The notes: generated by a model not told the origin, from the sequence alone. 64,000 nt of DNA from Sporosarcina sp. Marseille-Q4943 (GCF_943736995.1 NZ_CALSFT010000002.1:558001-622000); one strand, 5' to 3'; positions 36,404 through 45,755 are shown, counted from the first letter of the stretch. Numbers and translations: made by a program.

Positions 36404-37771
36404 ATGAAAGCATTTATTGTAAAACTGACATTTGAGGATATCGAACCGCGGATATGGAGAAGGGTTGTTATGCCGGCGGACGCAACGTTTAATCGATTGC
36501 ATGAAATGATTCAAAACGTCACGAACTTTCAAAGTAAGCGGATTGATGAGCCTTATCATTATTTCGATATAGAGGTAGATGGGCTGTTCATTACAAATAA
36601 TCCTTCGATTCATGAAGAGTATAAGAAAGAGTTTAATGGATTGGAGCTTAAACGCCCTTCACATCTGAAAATAGATGACTATTTGGAGGCGAATGGTCAG
36701 TTCTTGTATCGCTATGATTCGGGAGATGATTGGCGGATCATTGTTGACCTCGAGGAGATTGTGGAAGATTACTATTTCGGCTTCCCGACAGTTTTAGCGG
36801 GAGAGGGTATAGCGCCGCCTGAAGATGTAGGGGGGCCAACGGGGTTTGCTCATTTTTTGACCGTTTACGACGATCCTACCCATCCTGATCATTCGTCGAT
36901 GCGTTCGTGGGCGGAGGCACAGGGCTATAAGCCATTTGATATGGATGACATAAACGACATGTTGAAATATATGAGATACCAGAAAACCGAGTGGGATCGT
37001 ATCAATCATAAAAACTATCATGTCATATCGGACAAGTATCGCGGTCCAAAGCAAGTCGAGCAGGTTGACATTCCGTACAAAGAGCTGGTCGTGGACTATA
37101 TGGTTGCGTGTACGAACTTATACGGGATCGTTTCTTGTGAAAAAGTCTGTGAAATTTATAATGACCAAAATAAGTCGCCGATTACAAGTGAAATGATGAA
37201 GACGTTGTTATCTGACTCGCAAACTGTCGAGCTTTTGAAGATGAGGCATGTATACGTGGAAGGTCAGAATTTTCACCATGGGTCATTGGATAAAATTGAC
37301 AAGTTGAAAATTTTGAGTGAAGGACAAGGGAAGCCGTATTACGTTCCAGAAAAGGACGAGCTTCTTCGATATGCAGTGGAAGCCTATTTTGAACCAACAC
37401 CCCAGCATGAAGAGCTGAAACAGCTAATGATGAAAGAGGGGTTTCCTGAGGAGAGAATCGAAAGAGAAATCCGAATGCTTGTCGAAGAGCTGTCCGTTAC
37501 AGGTGCTAGTATCATCTCTATCTTCCAACCGTTCGCAAGCCGATTAGGTTTGAACGAAAAAGCACAAATCTACAGTTATGCACAACGGGTGACAGACATT
37601 GCGAACACAACGCGATATTGGAAAAATCGCGGTCACACGCCGATTGAGCTTTCTCGATTTGAGAAGCCTCATTTGCGTCCTCTGCCTGCGGAGCCGGCGA
37701 AAAAAGTAGGCCGCAACGACCCATGCCCTTGTGGAAGCGGGAAGAAATATAAGAGATGCTGCTTGAAGTGA
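36404..37771 (+). CDS. PRiA4-ORF3-like protein with C-terminal SEC-C motif
   Basis: A 455-residue protein. The N-terminal half (about 1-190) matches the plasmid pRiA4b ORF-3-like family (KLTFEDIEPRIWRRVVMPAD, YRYDSGDDW, PTGFAHFLTVYDDPTHP). The middle is helical and unassigned. The C-terminus is a SEC-C zinc motif (NDPCPCGSGKKYKRCC), found in SecA and in many proteins that contact ribosomes or nucleic acids. No catalytic role is known. TTGAGG lies upstream of the ATG. Confidence 0.82.
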   Translation: MKAFIVKLTFEDIEPRIWRRVVMPADATFNRLHEMIQNVTNFQSKRIDEPYHYFDIEVDGLFITNNPSIHEEYKKEFNGLELKRPSHLKIDDYLEANGQFLYRYDSGDDWRIIVDLEEIVEDYYFGFPTVLAGEGIAPPEDVGGPTGFAHFLTVYDDPTHPDHSSMRSWAEAQGYKPFDMDDINDMLKYMRYQKTEWDRINHKNYHVISDKYRGPKQVEQVDIPYKELVVDYMVACTNLYGIVSCEKVCEIYNDQNKSPITSEMMKTLLSDSQTVELLKMRHVYVEGQNFHHGSLDKIDKLKILSEGQGKPYYVPEKDELLRYAVEAYFEPTPQHEELKQLMMKEGFPEERIEREIRMLVEELSVTGASIISIFQPFASRLGLNEKAQIYSYAQRVTDIANTTRYWKNRGHTPIELSRFEKPHLRPLPAEPAKKVGRNDPCPCGSGKKYKRCCLK

Positions 37772-37786
37772 AAAACGTGCTTGCAG

Positions 37787-37933
37787 GGTGCTTGTGCAGT
37801 AAACAATTCAGTTTATTCACTACAATTGTATAATCTAGAAACGAAAAGCCGATCAATTAGTCATTTGATCGGCTTTTCTTCGTATTTGTATGCATATTGT
37901 TGAATTGTCATAAATGTGTCTTGCACAGGCACC
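37787..37933 (+). repeat. GGTGCC repeat, copy 9
   Basis: 147 bp, 15 bases after the SEC-C gene stop. Left end GGTGCTTGTGCA (one change). Perfect 12-bp hairpin AAAAGCCGATCA / TGATCGGCTTTT. Nearly identical to copy 10 on the other side of the acyl-CoA synthetase gene. Confidence 0.95.
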
Positions 37934-38013
37934 GGAGTAATTTAAAAGAGGGTTTCCGTAATATTCAGCGAAGTAGTCATTATAGTACATTATTTGGAAA
38001 TGGGGGATTAAGG

Positions 38014-39555
38014 GTGCAGCATATGTTGTTCGCAGATCCGATTAAATTGAATGCTATTCGTTACGGGGAAAAGGAAGCGCTCTCTTACATGGGCAAGAGG
38101 TTTAGTTATCGTGAATTCAACGAGCGCATTAATCGGTTGGCACATGCACTGCTTGAGGCGGGTATTGAAAAGGGCGATAAGGTAGCGTTCATGCTATTAA
38201 ATTGCAATGAACTCTTTGAAATCATGTTCGCTTGCGCAAAGATCGGGGCGGTTTTCGTACCGATCAACTCTCGCTTCGTTGGCCCGGAAATTGAGCATGT
38301 GTTGAAGAACTCTGAGGCGGTTGCGTTATTTTATGGGGTGGATTTCGACAAAGAAATTTCGACGATTAAAGAGCGAGTGAAGGATGTGCAGCTTTATGTA
38401 TCGGTTGGGGGCTCTGGGGAGGTGGCGCTTTTCGAATTTGAAAGCTGGATCGCTCTTCATTCCGAAAAGGAACCGGTTATTAATTATGAATTGAGGGAAC
38501 TCGATACGGTTTGCATTATGTATACGGGAGGGACGACGGGACATCCGAAGGGAGCGGTCAGGTCGCATCGGAGCATGTATCTCGTCGCGTTGTTGTTCAG
38601 CATTGAATTTGGGATTGTAAGGAACGGCAAAGGATTGGTTTCCGGGCCTTTGTATGGTGCGGCGGCTCTGTCGACTTCCGTGCCGAATCTCTTCGTCGGC
38701 AATTCGCTGCATATTTTGCCGAAGTTTCACCCTGTTGAAGTATTGGAAGCAATTGATCGGGAGAAAACGACGACTTCATTCATGGCTCCGCCAATGTTCG
38801 ATGCAATTTTTGCTTTGCCGGAGGAAGTCCGAAATAAATACGATGTCAGTTCGATGAAGGGGTTGTTCTCGGTTGGTGCGCCTTTACATTCCAGCACGAA
38901 GGAAAAAGTGATGGCATTTTTTAAAGAAGCTGAGTTGAATGAGTTTTACGGTGCAACGGAGCATGGCGGATCGACGAATTTATTCCCGGAGTACCAGGAT
39001 CAGAAAGATCGCTCCGTCGGTGTGCCAATGCTTGGAATGGAAGTGAAGCTTGTCGATGCCGATGGGAATGAAGTGCCGCCGGGTCAACCGGGAGAGTTTT
39101 TTGTGAAGGGCTTGACCCTTTGCGATGAATATTATAAGAATCCGGAAGCGACTGCTGAAGCGTTCCATGGCGAATGGCTTGGCCTCGGTGATATGGGTGT
39201 TCGGGATGAAGACGGATTTTATTCCATCGTCGATCGTAAACAGGATATGATTTTGTCGGGTGCGCTGAACGTTTACCCCGCGGAAATTGAAGGTGTCCTC
39301 CATCGCCATCCGAAAATAGCGGACGTCGCTGTGATTGGCGTGCCAGATGAAAAATGGGGGGAAGCGGTGAAAGCAATCGTTGTCCTCCGTGAAGGGGAGG
39401 AAGCCGACGCAAAAGAAATTATCGACTTTTGTGATGGTAAGCTCGCCGACTATAAAAAGCCTCGATCTGTCGACTTCATGGATGAACTTCCGCGCAGCTT
39501 GCAAGGGAAGCTGTTGAAGTATAAGTTACGGGAGATGGTGGCTGTGGAGAAATAA
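38014..39555 (+). CDS. AMP-forming acyl-CoA synthetase
   Basis: A 513-residue member of the ANL (acyl-CoA synthetase, luciferase) family. It has the P-loop YTGGTTGHPKGA, the FYGATEHGG motif, the LGLGDMGVRDEDG hinge with the adenylate-binding Asp, and the C-terminal catalytic Lys in PRSLQGKLLK. It activates a carboxylic acid to the acyl-CoA; the acid is unknown. GTG at 38014 (after GGGGGA) and ATG at 38023 (after AAGGG) are both possible. The longer reading from 37897 comes from repeat copy 9. Confidence 0.88.
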   Translation: MQHMLFADPIKLNAIRYGEKEALSYMGKRFSYREFNERINRLAHALLEAGIEKGDKVAFMLLNCNELFEIMFACAKIGAVFVPINSRFVGPEIEHVLKNSEAVALFYGVDFDKEISTIKERVKDVQLYVSVGGSGEVALFEFESWIALHSEKEPVINYELRELDTVCIMYTGGTTGHPKGAVRSHRSMYLVALLFSIEFGIVRNGKGLVSGPLYGAAALSTSVPNLFVGNSLHILPKFHPVEVLEAIDREKTTTSFMAPPMFDAIFALPEEVRNKYDVSSMKGLFSVGAPLHSSTKEKVMAFFKEAELNEFYGATEHGGSTNLFPEYQDQKDRSVGVPMLGMEVKLVDADGNEVPPGQPGEFFVKGLTLCDEYYKNPEATAEAFHGEWLGLGDMGVRDEDGFYSIVDRKQDMILSGALNVYPAEIEGVLHRHPKIADVAVIGVPDEKWGEAVKAIVVLREGEEADAKEIIDFCDGKLADYKKPRSVDFMDELPRSLQGKLLKYKLREMVAVEK

Positions 39556-39568
39556 TTAGATTTGTGTG

Positions 39569-39582
39569 GGTGCCTGTGCAGC
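39569..39582 (+). repeat. extra left-end fragment of the GGTGCC repeat
   Basis: GGTGCCTGTGCAGC alone, 24 bases before the left end of copy 10 and 13 bases after the acyl-CoA synthetase stop. Confidence 0.85.
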
Positions 39583-39592
39583 ATGCCTTGTG

Positions 39593-39739
39593 GGTGCCTG
39601 TGCAGCGGACAATTCAGTTTATTCACTACAATTGTCTAATCTAGAAACGAAAAGCCGATCAATTAGTCATTTGATCGGCTTTTCTTCGTATTTGTATCCA
39701 TTTTGTTGAATTGTCATAAATGTGTCTTGCACAGGCACC
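39593..39739 (+). repeat. GGTGCC repeat, copy 10
   Basis: 147 bp, differing from copy 9 at only a handful of positions, including an identical central hairpin. GACACAATTCA follows; the TCA there is the stop codon of the minus-strand gene at 39748. Confidence 0.95.
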
Positions 39740-39747
39740 GACACAAT

Positions 39748-40389
39748 TCACCATTCTTTATTCCAAAACGGTGCGAACCATTTTACGCCTCTGCGGTTCA
39801 TGGGGAGGAGCTTCATGTCGGCGATTAGATGGCTGCCGTATCCTGCAATTCCCGCTGCTAGTAGACCGTCAAGCGCCCACTCCTGCTGTAATTGATTCAA
39901 AATGAATGCATAAAAAGCGAGCCCAAGAAGGGAGTGAGTGTAGGAGCGATGGGCCAGAAACGACGCGATGACGATATAGCTTCCCATAAGCAGGACACCG
40001 AGCGATTGATGCATGACAATTCCGAGCCACATCACCATGACACCGGTGAGGGTCAACATTCTTCGTTGTGTAATGAGTCGCGATACGATGAACAGGAGCA
40101 AACCGATTCCTGCGTAAAGTAAAATGGATGGGCTAAAGCCTGAGTTGAAGTATTGGTAGACGATTGCTACTAAAATGCCCGCACCGACGAGCTGCATCAG
40201 CCATTGCGTGACCTGCTTGGAAAGAGTGATCCGGTTGCTCGCCAATCCGTTCGTATCCAAGTCGGGGACAAGCGCTGATACGCCGCCTGCCAATGAGGCG
40301 ACTGCGACTGTATATAGATCGGGCTGCACCTGATACCCTGCAAATGCTCCGACGGCGACGCCGATAGCTGCGTGTGAACTTCCTTTCAT
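39748..40389 (-). CDS. YdjM-like membrane-bound metal-dependent hydrolase
   Basis: A 213-residue membrane protein of the YdjM (DUF457) family, with an N-terminal SSHAAIGVAVGAF, VPDLDTN, the HRSYTHSLLG motif and a late HLIADMKLLPMNRRGVKW. The conserved His/Asp suggest a metal site; members are sometimes LexA-regulated. About five membrane segments. The stop codon (TGA) lies inside the ACAATTCA that trails repeat copy 10. AAGAGAGG lies upstream of the ATG. Confidence 0.8.
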   Translation of the reverse strand: MKGSSHAAIGVAVGAFAGYQVQPDLYTVAVASLAGGVSALVPDLDTNGLASNRITLSKQVTQWLMQLVGAGILVAIVYQYFNSGFSPSILLYAGIGLLLFIVSRLITQRRMLTLTGVMVMWLGIVMHQSLGVLLMGSYIVIASFLAHRSYTHSLLGLAFYAFILNQLQQEWALDGLLAAGIAGYGSHLIADMKLLPMNRRGVKWFAPFWNKEW

Positions 40390-40586
40390 CTGTAAACCTC
40401 TCTTGTTGTGTAATCTTCTTATTATCCATCATGTTGGAGAAGGGAAGCAATGGGCTGAAGTTAGTACTTTTACAGGGACAGGGGAATGAAGGACTTATAT
40501 ATTTGATAAGTTGAAAATTTCAATAGCGTAATGGTGAGGTTGTGTTACAATTATTTACAAATAACCGAATATCGGAGTGATGAAAG

Positions 40587-40850
40587 ATGAGGAGAAGTTT
40601 TACTGGATTGATCGCAATGGTTATTGCGATTCTTATGATAGCCATGCCAATCCACTCAGCTGAGGCAGCGCCAGCAAAGTTCAAAAACTGCACAGAATTG
40701 AATAAAACATATTCTGGTGGCGTCGCTAAAAATGCCAAAGTTAAAAATGTAGGTGGCAATACGAAGTTCAAGCCTTTCGTTTCAGCAGAAATTTACAATG
40801 CACATACAAAGATGGACCGTGATAAAGATGGAATTGCTTGTGAAAAGTGA
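40587..40850 (+). CDS. secreted Excalibur-domain protein
   Basis: An 87-residue protein with a signal peptide (about 1-27, cleavage near AEAAPA) and an Excalibur calcium-binding domain: FKNCTEL, a short spacer, then DRDKDGIACEK with the DxDxDGxxCE loop. Such domains bind calcium at the cell surface and often accompany nucleases, but no catalytic part is present. GGAGTGATGAAAG precedes the ATG. Confidence 0.85.
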   Translation: MRRSFTGLIAMVIAILMIAMPIHSAEAAPAKFKNCTELNKTYSGGVAKNAKVKNVGGNTKFKPFVSAEIYNAHTKMDRDKDGIACEK

Positions 40851-40856
40851 AAGATA

Positions 40857-41003
40857 GGTGCCTGTGCAGCACACTATTCAGTTTATTAACTACAATTGCA
40901 TAAACGAAAAATGGGAAGCTTATCAAATCGAGGTTTGATAAACTTCCCATTGTATTTTTATTCCAATATATGAATTGTCATAAATGCACCTTGCACAGGC
41001 ACC
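40857..41003 (+). repeat. GGTGCC repeat, copy 11
   Basis: 147 bp between convergent genes, 6 bases after the Excalibur gene stop. Hairpin GGGAAGCTTATCAAA / TTTGATAAACTTCCC with one mismatch. Followed by GAAACAATTCAG, which abuts the subtilase stop. Confidence 0.95.
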
Positions 41004-41015
41004 GAAACAATTCAG

Positions 41016-42356
41016 TCAATTCTGCGTTCGGAATTTCATGTCATACTGTCCGCCATTCTCGACGAATATTAGCAATTGATAATTCGTATGAGGAAAAAAT
41101 TTTCGTATCGGAGTGACGATGATTTCATTTGCTACCGTTTCTGTCACAATGGGGACATCCCTGCCTGAACGGTTGATGCGGATTTCGACTTTATCCCCTT
41201 CTGTCAACGCTCGGTCAAATGTGATTTGCCAGTTTTTATTCACCGGTACGTTTTCGTGTGGTGGAAATGATTTGATATCTGAAGCAACTTCCCGTGGAGG
41301 TGACGGGTTCTCTTGGACTACTTCTTCATTGTAGGTTGAAAAGTTAATAACCCCTTCGCCGAATTGTGAATCCCAACCCGCCGTTCCATAATCTGTGGTG
41401 TATTTCTTCAGCAAGCGTTCAACGTCTTGAACTGTCCTTGACGGGTCTTCCAGCTTAAGCATGGTGGCGACTGCGCTTACGAAAGGCGTTGCGGTTGAAG
41501 TGCCGCTATAACTCTTGAAAGAACCTCCGGGGACGCTCGAAAGGATGTCGACGCCGGGTGCCGCGATGTCGATGGAAGATCCAGTATTGCTGAAGTCTGC
41601 AATTCGGTTGTTCCGATCGGCTGCCCCTACAACGATCACTTTCTGTTCACCCGCCGGATAGAGGTTGGTCGTATCCATGCTTTCATTCCCTGACGCAACG
41701 ACGACAACGACGTCATGGTCCAGCGCATAGCCAATCGCTTCAGCCAAGTATGTCGAATACTCCTCGCCGACGAAGCTCATGTTGATGACATCGGCGCCAT
41801 GATCGACTGCATATCGAATTCCCTCAGCAATATGATTGTCGTAGCCTCGCCCTTCTTTATCCACCGCGCGAATCGGCATGATTTTCACGTTTTCCGGCGT
41901 CGTATCGGCAATGATTCCAGCCATATGTGTACCGTGGAAATGCTCGTCCGTCGGGTCTGAATTCTTGTCCAATACATCATATCCCGCAACTAAACGATCA
42001 CGGAGGAAAGGATGGTTCAAATCGACTCCGGTGTCAATGACAGCGACAATGGAGATTCCTTCAAGATCCTGAGTCCGTTTAATTAACTCGTCAGCCCCAA
42101 TGTGAGCCGGCCCCCACGACTTCGCTTGCCACGTACCTGCTTGCAGCGCTATCGTGCGGATATAATCAGGCTGTAACACCTTCGCATCAGAGAGGTTTTC
42201 AATTTCATCTTTATGTACACTTTCAACAATCAATTCATTTTCTTCATTAAGCACTTCCACTAGGAACCGGTTACTCTCACTCGCCAGTGCGGCCGGACTT
42301 GCCAAGCAAAGCACCAGCAATGTAGATAAAATACTTGTCCATACAACCTTCTTCAT
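41016..42356 (-). CDS. secreted subtilisin-like serine protease
   Basis: A 446-residue S8 protease: signal peptide (about 1-26), short propeptide (to about 80), catalytic domain with Asp108 (AVIDTGVDLNHP), His141 (HGTHMAG), oxyanion Asn224 (ASGNES) and Ser287 (GTSTATPF), and a C-terminal Ig-like domain of about 85 residues. It should be exported. GGTGAG precedes the ATG at 42356; upstream in-frame codons run into repeat copy 12. The stop lies 3 bases from the ACAATTCAG trailing copy 11. Confidence 0.9.
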   Translation of the reverse strand: MKKVVWTSILSTLLVLCLASPAALASESNRFLVEVLNEENELIVESVHKDEIENLSDAKVLQPDYIRTIALQAGTWQAKSWGPAHIGADELIKRTQDLEGISIVAVIDTGVDLNHPFLRDRLVAGYDVLDKNSDPTDEHFHGTHMAGIIADTTPENVKIMPIRAVDKEGRGYDNHIAEGIRYAVDHGADVINMSFVGEEYSTYLAEAIGYALDHDVVVVVASGNESMDTTNLYPAGEQKVIVVGAADRNNRIADFSNTGSSIDIAAPGVDILSSVPGGSFKSYSGTSTATPFVSAVATMLKLEDPSRTVQDVERLLKKYTTDYGTAGWDSQFGEGVINFSTYNEEVVQENPSPPREVASDIKSFPPHENVPVNKNWQITFDRALTEGDKVEIRINRSGRDVPIVTETVANEIIVTPIRKFFPHTNYQLLIFVENGGQYDMKFRTQN

Positions 42357-42433
42357 CTGTCTACTCACCACCATGTCATTGTCTATTAGACTATAGCACA
42401 AATTAGTAGTTTTCAAACAAATGCTTCTTAGGT

Positions 42434-42580
42434 GGTGCCTGTGCAACACTCAATTCAGTTTATTCACTAGAATTGTATATTGCTTACAAGTTAACTGCGT
42501 CGCTTAGCATTTTGCTTCATTAATAATTGAATTTTTATGTAAAGTAGTGAATTGTTATAAATGTTTTGTGCACAGGCACC
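42434..42580 (+). repeat. GGTGCC repeat, copy 12 (first of a tandem pair)
   Basis: 147 bp with normal ends, but the core is of another type (TTAACTGCGTCGCTTAGC) shared only with copy 14, and no simple central hairpin is seen. Shares its right end with copy 13. 42357-42740 contains only copies 12 and 13. Confidence 0.93.
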
Positions 42581-42713
42581 GACACTATTCAGTTTATTCA
42601 CTACAATTGCATAAAGTAAGAAGGGAAGCCAATCAACTCATCATCTGATTCGCTTCCCTCCGTATTAATATACCTAACGTTGAATTGTCATAAATGCGCG
42701 ATGCACAGGCACC
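42581..42713 (+). repeat. GGTGCC repeat, copy 13 (second of a tandem pair)
   Basis: 133 bp, starting GACACTATTCAG. Hairpin GGGAAGCCAATCA / TGATTCGCTTCCC with one mismatch. Ends TGCACAGGCACC. Confidence 0.95.
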
Positions 42714-42740
42714 TGCTTTCGCCGCGGTGCTTGGAAGTGT

Positions 42741-43757
42741 TCATCCGAGTAACTCTGCTGCGATCTTTTTGGCGGTCACGATATTTTTTGTGCCGTGGAT
42801 AAGCATTCTTCCGTCCCGGAACAAGACGATGCGGTGCCCATTGTATTCACAAGCGACTAAATAAGGATTGTGGTTTAGATTGGATACTGATTTCCGAATG
42901 GATTCGGCAAAAGGGGACAGTTCGACCTTTCTGTTTGCGGGCCATGTCAATTGGATGGTGTCTCTTCCGCAAAGCACTGCCGATCGGATTGACAAGTTGG
43001 CGGTCAGGAAGGGATAACTGGCATGTTCCGAACAGCTCGGACAGTCGCTTTTTTTAAATCCGGCCACTTGGATGGATGCCCGCTCTTCAGTCCATACATC
43101 AACTGATTCAAGCTTTGGTTCAATCTTTGTGCCCGTCAAATATTTTAAAACGCCCGCAATTTGCCGGGCAGCTGTCGTGACGACAACTGGACTGATGACA
43201 CCAACCGTATCGCACGTCATATGCTGTGCTGGAAGTGTGTCGAGCAGACAGTGAAGGCAAGGTTGTCCGCTTTGGACACCAATCGGAAATGTCAGGCCGT
43301 AACTGCCGACGCAAGCCCCCATGAAAAACGGCAAGCCGAGTGTCAGGGCGGCGTCGTTAGCGAGCAGTCTTGTTTCAATATTGTCCGTGGCATCCACGAT
43401 CAGATCATGTCCGGCGAATAGGTCAAGGACGTTTTCGGGCGTCACATCCGTAACGATTCCTGTTATCTGTACGTCTTTGTTGATGGACCTGAGTCTCTTT
43501 TCGGCCGCCACCGCTTTCGGCAATTGGTCAACGACATCCTGCTCAGTGTAGAGTTGTTGGCGATGTAAGTTCGTCCACTCGATGATATCCCTGTCGACGA
43601 TCGTCAATCGCCCGATGCCTGCGCGGACAAGCATTTCAGCACCCGAAGAACCGAGTGCTCCTGCCCCTAAAACGAAAACGCTCGCTTCCCGTAATCTCTT
43701 TTGTCCTTCCACACCGATGGGCGCGAATAATTCTTGACGTGAATATTTTGAGTTCAA
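42741..43757 (-). CDS. thiF: ThiF/MoeB-type sulfur-carrier adenylyltransferase
   Basis: A 338-residue E1-like enzyme that adenylates the C-terminal Gly of ThiS for thiazole synthesis. Seen are [30 protein letters not shown] (ATP site), [19 protein letters not shown], and the zinc Cys pairs CLHC and CPSC. The C-terminal 90 residues are an extra, less conserved domain. The start is a TTG at 43757 overlapping the thiG stop as TTGA; readings that begin upstream within thiG are frame artefacts. Confidence 0.88.
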   Translation of the reverse strand: MNSKYSRQELFAPIGVEGQKRLREASVFVLGAGALGSSGAEMLVRAGIGRLTIVDRDIIEWTNLHRQQLYTEQDVVDQLPKAVAAEKRLRSINKDVQITGIVTDVTPENVLDLFAGHDLIVDATDNIETRLLANDAALTLGLPFFMGACVGSYGLTFPIGVQSGQPCLHCLLDTLPAQHMTCDTVGVISPVVVTTAARQIAGVLKYLTGTKIEPKLESVDVWTEERASIQVAGFKKSDCPSCSEHASYPFLTANLSIRSAVLCGRDTIQLTWPANRKVELSPFAESIRKSVSNLNHNPYLVACEYNGHRIVLFRDGRMLIHGTKNIVTAKKIAAELLG

Positions 43758-44521
43758 TTCGGGACAAGCCCTTCCATCGGACTGCTTGCAACGGCATAAT
43801 CCCGTTCCGGCATCCGCCCCGCCTCGAAGCCGAGCCTGCCAGCCTCGATTGCGAGTTTCATTGCAAGCGCCATTTTCACTGGGTCCTTCGCCTCTGATAC
43901 AGCAGTGTTCAGCAAGACTCCATCGGCACCTAATTCCATTGCATAAGCTGCATCCTTCGGCGAACCGATTCCTGCGTCGATGATGACCGGGACGTCGGAT
44001 TGTTCGATGATAAATGTCAAATTCAGTGGGTTTACGATGCCGCGGCCTGAACCGATCGGAGAAGCGCCGGGCATGATTGCATGGACACCGAGCTCGCATA
44101 ATTTCCGGGCTAGTACGACGTCATCCGATGTATAAGGCAAGACGATAAACCCTTCCTCTAGCAACATTTCCGAAGCACGCAGCGTCTCAACCGGATCGGG
44201 GAGCAACGAACGGTCACAACCGATTATTTCTACTTTCACCATATCGCAAAGACCGGAAGCTTTCGCTAATTTCGCGATCCGGACTGCTTCCTCGGCAGTT
44301 TTAGCTCCTGCAGTATTCGGCAGGAGCGTATATTTTGACAGGTCGAGTTGCTCCAGGAAATTGGGTTGCGAAGGTTCAAAAATATTCATTCGTCTGACCG
44401 CAAACGTCAGGATTTCAGTTTCTGACACCCGGACGGCCTCTTTTTGCGTCTCGAATGAAGGGTACTTCCCGGTTCCTAACAAAAGCCTTGAATTAAATGT
44501 CTTATCCCCAATTGTTAACAT
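43754..44521 (-). CDS. thiG: thiazole synthase ThiG
   Basis: A 255-residue TIM-barrel enzyme that makes the thiazole phosphate of thiamine from deoxyxylulose phosphate, dehydroglycine and ThiS thiocarboxylate. Recognised by [30 protein letters not shown], the Schiff-base Lys in MVKVEIIG, and [26 protein letters not shown], encoded by the end of thiS, lies upstream; the two genes are 2 bases apart. Confidence 0.93.
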   Translation of the reverse strand: MLTIGDKTFNSRLLLGTGKYPSFETQKEAVRVSETEILTFAVRRMNIFEPSQPNFLEQLDLSKYTLLPNTAGAKTAEEAVRIAKLAKASGLCDMVKVEIIGCDRSLLPDPVETLRASEMLLEEGFIVLPYTSDDVVLARKLCELGVHAIMPGASPIGSGRGIVNPLNLTFIIEQSDVPVIIDAGIGSPKDAAYAMELGADGVLLNTAVSEAKDPVKMALAMKLAIEAGRLGFEAGRMPERDYAVASSPMEGLVPN

Positions 44522-44523
44522 TT

Positions 44524-44730
44524 TTATCCACCTCCTACGAAATGAATAATCTCAATTTGATCCCGGTCATTGATAGGTTTGCAGTGTGCATCCTTTGACA
44601 GAATGCTGCGGTTCACTTCCACAACTGCAATGCGTTCGGTTAACTTCAGGTGATCCAGCAGTTGCTGTATCGTATTAATCCCTGACGGTACTTCATAACT
44701 TTTCCCGTTAAGTTCGATGACTTTTTCCAT
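44524..44730 (-). CDS. thiS: sulfur carrier protein ThiS
   Basis: A 68-residue ubiquitin-like protein ([14 protein letters not shown]...IHFVGGG). It ends in the Gly-Gly that ThiF adenylates and that becomes the thiocarboxylate; here three Gly precede the stop. The ATG at 44730 follows AGGAGG; a longer reading from 44751 starts before that site. Lies between tenI and thiG. Confidence 0.9.
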   Translation of the reverse strand: MEKVIELNGKSYEVPSGINTIQQLLDHLKLTERIAVVEVNRSILSKDAHCKPINDRDQIEIIHFVGGG

Positions 44731-44760
44731 TAGAACTCCTCCTATTCGCATTGAATGCGT

Positions 44761-45357
44761 TTATCTTATTAATTCACCCTTGTACGTTGCCAAAGATTGT
44801 TCGGGCGTCCCGCTATTGAAAACGGCGGACATGAGTGCAATGCCTGAAACCCCGCCTTGTTGAAGCGGAATTACATGACAGGGCCGAATACCCCCAATTG
44901 CATAGATCGGCAAAGGGATGGTCTGCGCCATCTTGAAGAGCTCCTCGGTCCCGCGGGGTGGCAAGCCCTTTTTTGAGGGGCTCTCAAACACATGCCCATA
45001 CAGCAGCCAATCAGCTCCCGCCTCATACGCCATTACCGCTTCTTCAACGGAATGGACGGATCGCCCAAACGATAATGACGGAAAAGAATATCGTAAGAGA
45101 CCGAGGGGCAGTCCGTGACCGGGAAGCTGTACACGATGTATTCCGGTTAGTAACGCAATGTCAGGACGTCCATGCACAATGATTTTATTCTCATCAAAAC
45201 CGGCTTCCAGCAAGAGCCTAATCAGTCCAATCACCTCGGCATCCGTCTTCAGCCTTTCACGTAAAATTACACGATCGATGAAGTCCCCGATCCGTAGTAA
45301 AACGTCTACAAGCTGCGAGTTCTCCATCCGGCTGTTCGTCACAGCAATTACATCCAT
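44761..45357 (-). CDS. tenI: TenI-like thiazole tautomerase
   Basis: A 198-residue member of the ThiE/TenI fold. It has the TenI-type GHVFESPSKKGLPPRG with the catalytic His, and GGIRPCHVIPLQQGGVSGIALMS. TenI aromatises the thiazole made by ThiG; it lacks ThiE activity in Bacillus subtilis. AGGAGG precedes the ATG at 45357; the longer in-frame reading passes through the riboswitch terminator. First gene after the TPP riboswitch. Confidence 0.88.
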   Translation of the reverse strand: MDVIAVTNSRMENSQLVDVLLRIGDFIDRVILRERLKTDAEVIGLIRLLLEAGFDENKIIVHGRPDIALLTGIHRVQLPGHGLPLGLLRYSFPSLSFGRSVHSVEEAVMAYEAGADWLLYGHVFESPSKKGLPPRGTEELFKMAQTIPLPIYAIGGIRPCHVIPLQQGGVSGIALMSAVFNSGTPEQSLATYKGELIR

Positions 45358-45374
45358 TAAATACCTCCTGTAAC

Positions 45375-45410
45375 TAAAAAGACCACTTCCCATGTAAGGA
45401 AGCGGCCTAC
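45375..45410 (-). terminator. riboswitch expression-platform terminator
   Basis: On the minus strand GGCCGCTTCC pairs with GGAAGTGGTC (with G-U pairs), followed by TTTTT. It lies between the TPP aptamer and tenI, so it is the likely TPP-controlled terminator. Confidence 0.75.
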
Positions 45411-45436
45411 TGATTGTGTAAAAAAATAACAGCGAA

Positions 45437-45535
45437 AGAGACGCCACTTCCCTACGCAGGTACAAACCTGTTCAGGTAATAAGGGTATCGGAGTCCAACT
45501 CTTCTCTCAGTCCTTTAAAAGGATTCCCCTAATGG
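45437..45535 (-). promoter_or_regulatory. TPP (THI-box) riboswitch
   Basis: The minus strand carries the conserved order AGGGG, ACTGAGA, ACCCTT, ACCTGAAC, and GCGTAGGGAAG of the thiamine pyrophosphate aptamer. It precedes tenI-thiS-thiG-thiF and should shut the operon off when TPP is bound, through the terminator just downstream. Confidence 0.93.
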
Positions 45536-45608
45536 TCAAATAGTTATGAAATTAGTATACAATCTAAAGCATAACACTTACTACAAACAATTGAAACTAG
45601 TAAACGGT

Positions 45609-45755
45609 GGTGCCTGTGCAGCATACAATTCAGTTTATTCACCAAAAATGTATATTAATGACTAGATAACTGCGTCACATAGCGTTTCGTTTCGTCAATT
45701 ATTGAATTTATATGCATAATAGTGAATTGTCATAAATGTGTCGTGCACAGGCACC
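45609..45755 (+). repeat. GGTGCC repeat, copy 14
   Basis: 147 bp. Its core (TAACTGCGTCACATAGCG) is shared with copy 12, the other side of the thi block. No simple central hairpin. Followed by two GGCGCAATTT-like tails. Lies between divergent units (thi operon and SWIM gene). Confidence 0.93.

Noticed and set aside
37897..38013. N-terminal extension of the acyl-CoA synthetase reading frame
   Set aside because: It begins inside repeat copy 9; the binding sites just before 38014 and 38023 and family similarity place the start there.
43758..44099. Long upstream extension of the thiF frame
   Set aside because: It overlaps thiG in another frame and reads as low-complexity Arg/Cys-rich sequence; the TTGA overlap start fits operon structure.
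45358..45465. Upstream extension of the tenI frame
   Set aside because: It runs through the TPP riboswitch and its terminator; AGGAGG places the start at 45357.
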